33,758 bases of DNA from an uncultured Clostridia bacterium (GTDB taxonomy: Bacteria > Bacillota > Clostridia > Christensenellales > UBA1242): the NCBI GenBank assembly GCA_944350115.1, contig CALVNZ010000007.1, forward strand, positions 1-33,758. Reading direction: 5' to 3'. Both the position numbers and the translations under genes were made by a program. The notes under the pieces are model-generated. The model did not search any database and was not told the origin of the DNA. It worked only from the letters and a program-made list of their open reading frames with translations. This document shows, one piece after another, positions 26,782-33,758 of the stretch (positions are counted from its first letter, which is position 1; every line of letters begins with the position of its first letter).

Positions 26782-29663
26782 CACGCTTTCCCTCCTTTTC
26801 GTTCCCCTCGCAAATCATCATAAAGGCATATGGCTTTATATGGGCAATATTCACAAGAGCTTTCACATGGATAAGGCTGAAGCAGTCCTTTTTCAATTAA
26901 TTGTGCGCCTTTTTCTAAAAGTTTTTCGGCTTCATCCATTCCCTGTTTCAACTCTTGCCTAGAAATCACTTGACCTTCTTCATTTAACCCTTCTTGTTCA
27001 AGTTCTTTTATTTTTAATCCTGTTAAAAAGGATTTTTTTGTTGCTTTTGAGTTAACTTTAAACCCTGGCTTAACATCAAAATAATAAACTCCTCCGCAAA
27101 TTAATCCGGTGTTTTGTTCAAGAAGTTTTGAATAAACAAAAAGTTGTAGTTTTTTTCCAAATTTTAAATCATTTAAAATGTTTGTAGATATTCTGCCGGT
27201 TTTATAGTCAATAACGCGAAAATAGTTCTTGAATTTGTCAACTCTGTCCACCCTGCCTGTTATTTTCTTTTTTTCTATATTGCCTTCAACTTTTTGTTCA
27301 ATCATCCATGGCTCAAATATTGTTTTGTCGTTTTCATAACAAATGTTGGCTATTATCTTTTTTAAATCTTGCGTTAAGCGCTCTTTTATAATTTGTTTGT
27401 CAGTCAAATTTCTTTGCCCAATATATTTTTCAATTTGTTGAATTAAAAAACATTCAAGCTTTTTTGCCTCAATTTTTGCAAACTTAAATTTTTTGCCATA
27501 ATCTGCAATAATGTCATGAATAACGGATCCAAGTTCAGCTGGTGAAAAATCTCCCCTTTGAATTTGAGTCAGATTAACAAAATTTTCACAATAAACTTTA
27601 AACGGGCAATCATAAAACTTTTCAATAACAGTTGGCTTGATTGCAATGTCTTCAACTAAATTTTTTGCATCTGGAAGATTTCTTTCTAGTTTTAACTTAT
27701 CAAAATCAAAATTCAAAAATTCAACCAATTCTTTTTCAAAGTTTTGAGCTTTTTTTGAAACCAGAAGCTGTTCAATAGACAGACGATCTTTGCCCAAAGC
27801 AAAAACAAGTTTTTCAACATCTTGGTCAAACGAGTTAATCAAGCCTCTCACAACATCTTCGTCTTTAATGTCAAAAATTTGCATTATAGAAGAAACCAAA
27901 CTGCTTCTTCCTAAAGGCTTTCCTTCATTGTCGCTGATGCAATAAGAAATGAAAAGTCGTTTGTTAAATTGAGTTAGCAAAGAAAATAGCTTAAATCTAT
28001 TTCTTCTATTAATCATTTTTATTGTAGGTTCAACTTTGTAAATGAAACCAGCCTCTTCCAAGTCTTCGTCGGACAAAAAAGATGATTCCGTTTCATATTT
28101 TGGAAGTATGCCGGAATTTGCGCCTGCTAAAAACAAATTTTCAACTTGTCCGAAATAACTATCTGTGGCATCGCCTATAAAAACTTGATCACAATAGCTT
28201 GGCAACGCGGAAACTTCCTTGGTTTGCAATGCAATTTCAAGCGCTGACAGAAATTCTTTAAGTGTTGTAAAAGCACCAGCTTGTTTGATAGCTTCCAAAA
28301 TTTCGTCTAAAACATCTGGGATTTGGTTTTCAAACGACAGTGTTTTGGCATCTAAATTTAAAGTTTCCAGCTTTTCTTGATTCTCTCTTAAAAACGCAAC
28401 AACTTTTTCTGCACCATTAAAAATATCAGTAGAAACATCTTTTACAAGGCTTTTGAGTTTTCCCAAATCGAGTTTAAAAAATGTTTCCGCTTTTTCATCA
28501 TAATTCGCATCAATTTTTTCAACGATTGAATTGTCGAAGTCAAAAAATGGAGAATTAACTAAAAATAATAAATCGTTTTTGCGATATCTATGATAAGCAA
28601 AAGCCATAACTTTTTGAAAAAACAAAGCACTGTAAGTTTCCAAAGCCGTGGATGAAACATCTATATAATAAGGAATATTGTTTTTTTCAAACTCGCCAGC
28701 AATCAGCGGAGCATACCTTTTTATATCTCCGCAAGCGACCGCAAAATCTTTATACCTTGCGCCATGATAAACTTGATAACAAATTGCTTTCGCAATAAAC
28801 TCAGCCTCATTTTTTTCACTGTCGGCTTCTTTAACAACCACGGCATTTGTTTTTTTAGCTTTTGTCAAAGCGCCGAAAAGGTTTTCTAGTAATGCTTTTG
28901 CAGAACCTTTTATTTGACAAGCAGGTGAAACAACTTCAACGACGGCTCCTAATTCTTTTGCTATTTTTTTTACTTTTTCAAAAATATCTGTTTCGTAAAT
29001 ATAGCTGTTGTTGTTATTTTGTGACATAGCAATAGAAATAGTCAATGAATTTGCATGTTTTATAATTGATTGTAACACTTGATAATGTTTTGCGGTAAAA
29101 CTATCAAAACCCAAAAACATGAAATCAGAATTTTTTAAATTTTCATCACTTTCGAAACATTCGGCAAATTCTTCTAAAATTTCACTGGGATCAGTCCTGT
29201 CAAAAGTCATTTGTTCAAATTTTTCATAAATAAGTTTTATATCTGTCAATTTGTCCCTTAAAGATTGTTTTTGGCTTTTACAAACAACATCTTTGGCAGA
29301 AATTCCAGAACTTTTGAATTGAGAAATGTATTTGTAAACTTGTCTACAAAAATTAATATTGTCCGCTTTAAAATATTTTAAATCTTTTTTAACGCTTTCT
29401 AAAGCTTTCTTAACAAACAAAACGCATTCGATTTCACTTAAAGAAGTTTTGTCAGATTTTATAAACTTTGACGCCAAGTTTGACAAGCCAACGACATTAT
29501 ATGTTAAAGATGCAGTTAAGTTAAGCGTGTTAAAAACCAGCTCTTCCATTTCAAGAGTCGTCCTGTCTGGAACAATGATGTATGTATTATTGGAGCCAAG
29601 CGTTTTTACAGCATTTTTTGACGCTTCAAAAACATTTGCTCCTGTAACTAGTTTTATCTTCAT
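26781..29663 (-). CDS. addB: ATP-dependent helicase/nuclease subunit B (AddB)
   Basis: 960 residues. It is the partner of AddA, with an inactive helicase core and a C-terminal RecB-type nuclease. Nuclease motif VIDYKTGRI is intact. The four iron-sulfur cysteines expected in AddB are visible: one in FYDCPFKVYC (about 686) and three in CESSCEYCPYKAIC (about 933-946), which contains extra Cys. The N-terminal Walker A (GxxGxGKT) is not recognisable; the start reads LVTGANVFEASKNA, so ATP binding here is doubtful. No SD precedes the ATG. An extended -10 (TGTTAAAAT) ends seven nt before it. It lies 46 nt after the Myb/SANT-like gene and could also be read from that transcript. Confidence 0.93.
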   Translation of the reverse strand: MKIKLVTGANVFEASKNAVKTLGSNNTYIIVPDRTTLEMEELVFNTLNLTASLTYNVVGLSNLASKFIKSDKTSLSEIECVLFVKKALESVKKDLKYFKADNINFCRQVYKYISQFKSSGISAKDVVCKSQKQSLRDKLTDIKLIYEKFEQMTFDRTDPSEILEEFAECFESDENLKNSDFMFLGFDSFTAKHYQVLQSIIKHANSLTISIAMSQNNNNSYIYETDIFEKVKKIAKELGAVVEVVSPACQIKGSAKALLENLFGALTKAKKTNAVVVKEADSEKNEAEFIAKAICYQVYHGARYKDFAVACGDIKRYAPLIAGEFEKNNIPYYIDVSSTALETYSALFFQKVMAFAYHRYRKNDLLFLVNSPFFDFDNSIVEKIDANYDEKAETFFKLDLGKLKSLVKDVSTDIFNGAEKVVAFLRENQEKLETLNLDAKTLSFENQIPDVLDEILEAIKQAGAFTTLKEFLSALEIALQTKEVSALPSYCDQVFIGDATDSYFGQVENLFLAGANSGILPKYETESSFLSDEDLEEAGFIYKVEPTIKMINRRNRFKLFSLLTQFNKRLFISYCISDNEGKPLGRSSLVSSIMQIFDIKDEDVVRGLINSFDQDVEKLVFALGKDRLSIEQLLVSKKAQNFEKELVEFLNFDFDKLKLERNLPDAKNLVEDIAIKPTVIEKFYDCPFKVYCENFVNLTQIQRGDFSPAELGSVIHDIIADYGKKFKFAKIEAKKLECFLIQQIEKYIGQRNLTDKQIIKERLTQDLKKIIANICYENDKTIFEPWMIEQKVEGNIEKKKITGRVDRVDKFKNYFRVIDYKTGRISTNILNDLKFGKKLQLFVYSKLLEQNTGLICGGVYYFDVKPGFKVNSKATKKSFLTGLKIKELEQEGLNEEGQVISRQELKQGMDEAEKLLEKGAQLIEKGLLQPYPCESSCEYCPYKAICLYDDLRGERKGGKA

Positions 29664-29670
29664 ATTTATG

Positions 29671-29679
29671 ATTTTAACA
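29671..29679 (-). promoter_or_regulatory. Extended -10 in front of addB, predicted leaderless
   Basis: TG, T, TAAAAT with seven nt to the addB ATG, which would place the transcription start at or next to the start codon. The -35 region has no good match, so support rests on the extended -10 and its spacing. Confidence 0.5.
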
Positions 29680-29709
29680 CAAAAGAAAAATTTTTAAAAG
29701 AATTTTTAG

Positions 29710-30420
29710 TTAAGCTTTTGCTGATGTCATTTTCCCCGCTTTTGCGCACAAACTTTGCATTTCTTTTTTCTTTAACTTCAAATTTTCCGTTTTTAATCTA
29801 GAATTATCCTGTCTTAAAAAATTAAGTTCTCGGTCTTTTTGCCCCATTAAAGTTATCATTTTTCTCATTTCATTATTTATTTTCTCATTTTCTTTTTCAA
29901 ATTGCATTTTAAATTCTTCAATTGCATTTCTTTTTATAAGCTTAACAAGCCCCATAAAAAGTCCATGCAAATCACTTTCTGTAATCTGCGAAGGTCGGTT
30001 TTTAAATTTTAAAATATTGTCGGGTTTGTTTTCAACTGTCGTTCGATATTTGTTTTGATATCGAAGCATAGTTGAAACATTTCCATTGCTTAACATAAGG
30101 CACGCCTTTCTAACAGAACATCCTTTGTTTACAAGACTTTTTATTTTTTCAATAACTTCCGCTTTTTCTTCTGCGCTAAAAAGAACTCTGTTGTTCTTTT
30201 TATGTTTTGAGATGTTTATGCTAAGCGCTTTTGCCCTTTCCTTATTTTTTTTCAGATTTTCTATCTCATGATAGTAATAATTTCGAACGCTGTTTGGTTT
30301 TCGTTTAAAATTTTTTGCATGGTTTTCAAAAGCTTCTTTAATAGGCTTTGCATCCTTTTTTACTTTTTCAACTTCATCAAACAAGCTTTTAACTTCTTCG
30401 TCTTTCCAAAATCCCTTCAT
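29710..30420 (-). CDS. Myb/SANT-like DNA-binding coiled-coil protein
   Basis: 236 residues, highly basic, no membrane segment. The N-terminal 55 residues (FWKDEEVKSLFDEVE ... KPNSVRNYYYHEI) look like a Myb/SANT-type helix-turn-helix of the kind found in RsfA-like sporulation regulators. A second possible helical domain at about 80-126 contains GCSVRKACLMLSNGN. A coiled coil runs from about 165 to 225. Together this suggests a dimeric DNA-binding regulator, but target and role are unknown and the RsfA comparison is by pattern only. SD-like GGGGTGG precedes the ATG. It lies upstream of addB on the same strand without a terminator between. Confidence 0.75.
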   Translation of the reverse strand: MKGFWKDEEVKSLFDEVEKVKKDAKPIKEAFENHAKNFKRKPNSVRNYYYHEIENLKKNKERAKALSINISKHKKNNRVLFSAEEKAEVIEKIKSLVNKGCSVRKACLMLSNGNVSTMLRYQNKYRTTVENKPDNILKFKNRPSQITESDLHGLFMGLVKLIKRNAIEEFKMQFEKENEKINNEMRKMITLMGQKDRELNFLRQDNSRLKTENLKLKKKEMQSLCAKAGKMTSAKA

Positions 30421-30512
30421 TCAATTCCACCCCTTTTAAAATTGTTAAAAGATTTATTGACAAAATTTAATTATTAATACTAAAAATTATAAATTGTTGC
30501 ATATATTGTGAT

Positions 30513-31358
30513 ATGAAAAAATTTGAATTGAGAAGTGAATATCCCTGTCTAATTAAATGGCAAGAGTCAGAAGCCTTTTTAGATGAGGCCAGCAGTTTAA
30601 TTTTTGAAACCGCAGAAATTTTATATGTTTATCCTGCAACAGGTTGTCGTGGTGACATTGCTTTCACACTTGACTTGTCACAACCTTCAAAAATCTTTTG
30701 TGAATGTTACAATCTCGATCAACAAACTCTTTGCCTTCTTACAAGTAAGTCAAAAAATATTTTAAAAGTCAAAGAAAAAACCTCTGTAAAAGGAAAAGAA
30801 GTGAGCGTTTGCATTTCACAAAATGAAACATCTTTTGAAACTGATGATCGAATTGTAATAGCTCAAACCATTCACCCAAAAACTTATGAGCTTTCAAGTT
30901 TCGAAAACTTTGCTATTTTGAAAATAAAAGATTCTTCACAAGAACAAATTTTACTTTTTAACATTGATTCTGCAAAACTTTTCAGTGAAGAAGCAAATAT
31001 TATTGAATTTAACAGCGGTGAACTTTCATGTCAAAAAAATGGCAAAGAAGAAAAATACAGCATTGTCAACGGCGAAATAGTCAAATCAAAAACTTTTGAA
31101 CCTGCTTTAAAAAATGAAAAAATAATTGCTTATAAATTTTTAGAAAAAATCAAGAACCATGAATTTAAAGTTGCAACAACGTTTTTAAGCGACTCTTTAA
31201 ACAGTTCTGAAGAAAAACTTTCCGCTTATTTTGGTGAAATAAAAAAAATTATTCCTCTTTCTATTTCAAAATTTTTAGTTGTTAAAAAATCAGGCTATTA
31301 TGTCGTGCGATTTGAAGTGAAAGACGAAAAAATATCCAACATTGAAATTTTAGATTAA
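30513..31358 (+). CDS. Conserved-looking protein of unknown function
   Basis: 281 residues, soluble, no signal peptide or membrane helix. The N-terminal 200 residues look beta-rich, with several cysteines (C12, C49 and later), and the C-terminal 80 residues look like an alpha/beta domain (KFLEKIKNHEF ... YYVVRFEVKDEKISNIEI). I do not recognise the family. No SD is visible before the ATG. TATATT lies five nt upstream (30502-30507), and a TTGACA at 30457-30462 with TAAAAA 18 nt further is another candidate promoter. It is transcribed away from the Myb/SANT-like gene, sharing a 92-bp intergenic region, and ends in a strong bidirectional terminator. Confidence 0.8.
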   Translation: MKKFELRSEYPCLIKWQESEAFLDEASSLIFETAEILYVYPATGCRGDIAFTLDLSQPSKIFCECYNLDQQTLCLLTSKSKNILKVKEKTSVKGKEVSVCISQNETSFETDDRIVIAQTIHPKTYELSSFENFAILKIKDSSQEQILLFNIDSAKLFSEEANIIEFNSGELSCQKNGKEEKYSIVNGEIVKSKTFEPALKNEKIIAYKFLEKIKNHEFKVATTFLSDSLNSSEEKLSAYFGEIKKIIPLSISKFLVVKKSGYYVVRFEVKDEKISNIEILD

Positions 31359-31386
31359 AAAAACCGCTTGTGCGGTTTTTATTTTG
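31358..31386. terminator. Bidirectional terminator between convergent genes
   Basis: A 9-bp stem AAAAACCGC/GCGGTTTTT with a TTGT loop. U-rich tracts follow on both strands. It serves the unknown plus-strand gene and the last 4-TM gene, whose stop codon (31379) lies at the edge of the stem. Confidence 0.9.
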
Positions 31387-31891
31387 CTCTTGTCATTGTT
31401 ATATAATTTTGTCTTGTTGGTGCGGTAAAACTTCCAGCCACAGCTAAAAAACTTATTGCAAGTTCTACAAAAAGTCCAAACCCAAATGTCGTCGTCGTGA
31501 TATCGTTTGATTGATGATAAAGTGCTACAAACACAATCGCAAGTGATGAGGCAACCGCTGAGATAAGTGACAACGCCCTTGTTGCAACAGCCATACTAAA
31601 TTTTGGTTTTTGCAAGCAAACGCCAATTAAAGATATAATTGAAAGCACTAACAAGGCAATAGCAAAAATGAAAAATGAAATCATAAATGCGCCACCAATA
31701 ATATAGTAGGACGCGTTTGAACCCATAGTTTGAGAAATACTTTTCATATTAAACATAGATTCGAAGATTGAATAAACTTGTTCTCCATTTTTTGAAGCAA
31801 GCATTGGCATAAACAAAAAACCTATCATGAGCAGACTTGTTAAAATGAGCACGGAATTCCCTACAATTCCCCTTATCTTTAATTCTTTCAT
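31379..31891 (-). CDS. 4-TM membrane protein, array member 4
   Basis: 170 residues with four predicted membrane helices at about 10-32, 63-92, 100-123 and 135-156. It shares with its three neighbours the N-terminal K-x-R-x-IVGN pattern and a segment before helix 3 with a conserved Arg (SMAVATRALSLIS). The overall 4-TM layout with a longer first outer loop is tetraspan-like, but no function is assignable. AAAAGGA precedes the ATG. Unlike members 2 and 3 it has its own TATAAT promoter. Confidence 0.8.
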   Translation of the reverse strand: MKELKIRGIVGNSVLILTSLLMIGFLFMPMLASKNGEQVYSIFESMFNMKSISQTMGSNASYYIIGGAFMISFFIFAIALLVLSIISLIGVCLQKPKFSMAVATRALSLISAVASSLAIVFVALYHQSNDITTTTFGFGLFVELAISFLAVAGSFTAPTRQNYITMTRAK

Positions 31892-31915
31892 AATTTTATC
31901 CTTTTATATAAAATT

Positions 31916-31943
31916 ATTATACTTTATTTCTCATTTTAATCAA
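31916..31943 (-). promoter_or_regulatory. Promoter of array member 4
   Basis: TTGATT (31938-31943), a 16-nt spacer and a perfect TATAAT (31916-31921), about 25 nt before the ATG and immediately after the terminator of member 3. Confidence 0.75.
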
Positions 31944-31970
31944 AATAAAATCTTGCATTTGCAAGATTTT
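31941..31970 (-). terminator. Terminator of array member 3
   Basis: A 10-bp stem AAAATCTTGC/GCAAGATTTT with an ATTT loop, overlapping the stop codon at 31970 and followed on the minus strand by an AT-rich tail ATTTTG. It abuts the -35 of the next promoter. Confidence 0.8.
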
Positions 31971-32446
31971 TAAACTCTGTAAATTTTTCTGCTTTGTGAA
32001 ACAAATGCACCTACAACACATACAATTGACAAAATAAATGTTGTAATTATTCCTGCGCCAATCATAGTTGCTCCGCCTAACAAAACGACATAAGTTATCA
32101 TCATCGACAAAGTAATAATTGAAAGAATTAAGGAAATGATTGAAATGGTTCTATTTGCCACAGCCATATTTAAGCCTTTAATATCAAATATTCCGCCAAA
32201 AAGACCTAACGCACTCAAAATTATCATAACACTGGATAAAATTAAAATGACAATCAAGCTTATTCCTGCTACAAGATAATAAGCCTTATTTGCTCCTTCA
32301 AAAGTGTTTAATGTTGTGATTTCATTAAAAATTGAGTTTCTCCCTACGCCTTCTACCATGTTTAAAGCAAAAAGACAAATTGTTAATATACTTGCCAGGA
32401 AAATTAAAACATTCCCCACAATACATCTAATTTGTGATTTTTTCAT
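31970..32446 (-). CDS. 4-TM membrane protein, array member 3
   Basis: 158 residues, four predicted membrane helices, N-terminal KSQIRCIVGN and the pre-helix-3 segment LNMAVANRTISIIS that matches its neighbours. A very strong SD (AAGGAGG) lies upstream, but that SD is the 3' arm of a terminator-like hairpin (32449-32486), so expression may be conditional. I see no separate promoter between member 2 and this gene. Function unknown. Confidence 0.8.
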   Translation of the reverse strand: MKKSQIRCIVGNVLIFLASILTICLFALNMVEGVGRNSIFNEITTLNTFEGANKAYYLVAGISLIVILILSSVMIILSALGLFGGIFDIKGLNMAVANRTISIISLILSIITLSMMITYVVLLGGATMIGAGIITTFILSIVCVVGAFVSQSRKIYRV

Positions 32447-32448
32447 AA

Positions 32449-32486
32449 AAAAACCTCCTTGACATTATTTTGTTCAAGAAGGCTTT
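32449..32486 (-). promoter_or_regulatory. Terminator-like hairpin containing the SD of array member 3
   Basis: On the minus strand AAAAGCCTTCTTGA can pair with TCAAGGAGGTTTTT, about 14 bp with two G-U pairs and an 11-nt loop, followed by more U residues and then the ATG. The 3' arm includes the AAGGAGG ribosome binding site. Formation would both terminate transcription from member 2 and hide the SD; opening would allow both read-through and translation. Confidence 0.7.
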
Positions 32487-32502
32487 TAATATTCTTTAAT
32501 AA

Positions 32503-32940
32503 TTAATTTTTATTTCCAATTGGCATGATAAGTGAACCAGCAAACAAAACAAACACGCACGCAAGAGGCACTATCGTTCCAGCTCCTGCAATATTTGAAT
32601 TCTCAATCGCCAGAACAACGGTTGCACTGATTGAACAAGCAAGTGCAAGAAAAGATACTATTCTGACAAACATCACCCCTCTTGCTTCTTCACCTTTCCC
32701 AATGTTGATAATCGCTGCAATACAACAAAAGAAACATAAAGCAACAGCAGCAACAAACAAGAGTATTGATGCAAAAACTGCTTTGTTTTCTTTGTAGGTT
32801 TCAATCGTTGCCAAATATTGATAAATTGACAAAGACCCTAAACCCGCGACTTCAACGAGTGGCAAAGTAAATGCCATTAATAAAGATGCGAAAGCAACAA
32901 TGATTAATATTGAAGACACGACCATTCTAGTTTGTTTCAT
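32503..32940 (-). CDS. 4-TM membrane protein, array member 2
   Basis: 145 residues from ATG 32940. An earlier in-frame GTG at 32949 is part of the SD (AGGTG) and would give an atypical N-terminus, whereas MKQTRMVVSS matches the short K-x-R start of the paralogs. There are four predicted helices, with the first outer loop shorter than in the others, and the segment RGVMFVRIVSFLA with the conserved Arg before helix 3. It begins 13 nt after member 1 ends and is co-transcribed with it. It is the most diverged copy, lacking the IVGN motif. Function unknown. Confidence 0.78.
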   Translation of the reverse strand: MKQTRMVVSSILIIVAFASLLMAFTLPLVEVAGLGSLSIYQYLATIETYKENKAVFASILLFVAAVALCFFCCIAAIINIGKGEEARGVMFVRIVSFLALACSISATVVLAIENSNIAGAGTIVPLACVFVLFAGSLIMPIGNKN

Positions 32941-32953
32941 TTTTTTCACCTAA

Positions 32954-33487
32954 TTATTTTTTTGATTTGCTTTTTGCTTTGTTTTTAGGAACAACATAAG
33001 CAAACACAGCACACAAAATTGCCGCAACAAGTGGAGCAACAGCACCGCCGTTTACAAATGTTTCAACGCCACCTTTCACCCCAAAAATTTCTTCAACAAC
33101 TGTTAAATCAGCAAAATAGCCAACGGAACATCCAAGAGCAATCAATCCAAATAAGATGAGCACAAGAGATAAAATTCTGTTAATAAAAGTGAAATCAAGT
33201 GCCTTCTTTTTTGTGAAATATCCCACTAGGCTGATGATTGTTGTCACTGCCAAAATGCATGTGATGATGGCAAACATAATGTAAAATGCAAGAGCTGCTT
33301 TTGCTGTGTCAGGAGTGTTTGAAATTTCGCCCATTGCTTCAAACACGCTTCCGCTTGAAACAAAATCTCCTGCCTCGCCAGCTATAATCATTCTTGAAGC
33401 GAACCAAGGCATTGCCATGAAAGCAACACCAGCAACTGCGAACACCAAAAGCAATAAGTTGCCAACGATTGTTCTAATATTTTTCAT
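32954..33487 (-). CDS. 4-TM membrane protein, array member 1
   Basis: 177 residues with four predicted membrane helices and a lysine-rich C-terminal tail (KNKAKSKSKK), probably cytoplasmic. It starts MKNIRTIVGN, the array's signature, and has LDFTFINRILSLV before helix 3. AAGGAGG lies six nt before the ATG. It is the first gene of the array, behind a promoter at 33513-33540. Function unknown. Confidence 0.82.
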   Translation of the reverse strand: MKNIRTIVGNLLLLVFAVAGVAFMAMPWFASRMIIAGEAGDFVSSGSVFEAMGEISNTPDTAKAALAFYIMFAIITCILAVTTIISLVGYFTKKKALDFTFINRILSLVLILFGLIALGCSVGYFADLTVVEEIFGVKGGVETFVNGGAVAPLVAAILCAVFAYVVPKNKAKSKSKK

Positions 33488-33512
33488 TTAATCCCTCCTT
33501 TTAACTATAATT

Positions 33513-33540
33513 AGATTAGCATAAAAATAAAAAATATCAA
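33513..33540 (-). promoter_or_regulatory. Promoter of the 4-TM array
   Basis: TTGATA (33535-33540), a 16-nt spacer and TAATCT (33513-33518) preceded by TGC as an extended -10. A second TTGACA lies about 40 bp further upstream with only a poor -10 (TAAAAC), so this site is preferred. Confidence 0.55.
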
Positions 33541-33621
33541 AACTATATCACAAGTTTTATCAAATTTTTAAAATTTTGTCAAAAAAATAAAAACTGAAAA
33601 ATTCTTAGGATTTAATAAAAT

Positions 33622-33658
33622 AAAAAAAAAAGACCAAACAAATTTGGTCTTCTTTTTA
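33622..33658. terminator. Bidirectional terminator-like hairpin
   Basis: An 8-bp stem AGACCAAA/TTTGGTCT with a CAAA loop. The minus strand is followed by a run of ten T, the plus strand by TCTTTTT. No plus-strand gene is next to it, so it probably ends minus-strand transcription coming from the right. Confidence 0.75.
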
Positions 33659-33700
33659 AATTGAAAATTGGAAAAAGCACAGTTATCAAATAAGGAAATA

Positions 33701-33732
33701 AAATAAAAACCAAAGGGTTTTAATACTTTGGT
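33701..33732 (-). terminator. Terminator at the right edge
   Basis: On the minus strand ACCAAAG pairs with CTTTGGT around a 10-nt loop, followed by TTTTATTTTATTT. It would end a gene or RNA that lies mainly beyond the window. Confidence 0.65.
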
Positions 33733-33758
33733 GACACCCGACTTTTTGTCAAATGCCT
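33720..33758 (-). CDS. Possible C-terminal end of a gene beyond the window
   Basis: One minus-strand frame is open from the edge for 12 codons (RHLTKSRVSPKY) to a TAA that lies within the terminator hairpin. The length is far too short to identify a protein, and an RNA gene ending here is equally possible. Confidence 0.2.
   Translation of the reverse strand, partial: RHLTKSRVSPKY

Overview
The window looks like chromosomal DNA of a low-GC, probably spore-forming Bacillota, most likely an uncultured member of the Clostridia. The signs are AT-rich codon use, strong AGGAGG-type Shine-Dalgarno (SD) sites, spmA/spmB, addAB rather than recBCD, and the holB-ricT-trmN6 and tatD-rsmA gene pairs of Gram-positive bacteria. 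Lineage is inferred from gene content only. Nearly everything is on the minus strand, co-directional with the rRNA gene; the plus strand carries a tRNA, spmAB, one small ORF and one unknown gene.

Layout. (1) 1-1871: the 5' two thirds of a 23S rRNA gene, running off the left edge, with its own near-consensus promoter about 220 nt upstream. No 16S gene lies upstream; the next gene is an unrelated protein gene with its own terminator, so this 23S looks unlinked. (2) 2356-9674: three tandem paralogous membrane proteins of 750-860 residues. They share a polytopic core and a C-terminal motif but have very different cytoplasmic linkers. (3) 9877-9953: tRNA-Ala(UGC) on the plus strand with promoter and terminator. 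(4) 10039-11562: a membrane-anchored protein with a long acidic-proline repeat, behind a perfect-consensus promoter. (5) 11716-17704: housekeeping genes, namely an HD hydrolase, a small DUF6774-like ORF, rsmA and tatD, spmA-spmB, then trmN6-like, ricT and holB. (6) 17748-21176: uppP followed by a Ca2+-type P-ATPase. (7) 21274-23505: a membrane coiled-coil protein with four AT-hook motifs. (8) 23587-30420: addA, addB and a Myb/SANT-like DNA-binding protein. (9) 30513-31358: an unknown soluble protein. (10) 31379-33487: four tandem paralogous 4-TM proteins.

How the genes work together. rsmA and the 23S serve ribosome biogenesis; holB and addAB serve replication and break repair; ricT links to mRNA processing and sporulation control; spmAB to spore core maturation; uppP to wall lipid recycling. 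The less ordinary content is the three giant paralogs, the AT-hook membrane protein, the 4-TM array with a terminator hairpin that contains the next gene's SD, and several promoters placed so close to the ATG (holB, tatD, addB) that the mRNAs are predicted to be leaderless. I see no CRISPR array, insertion sequence, integrase or prophage.
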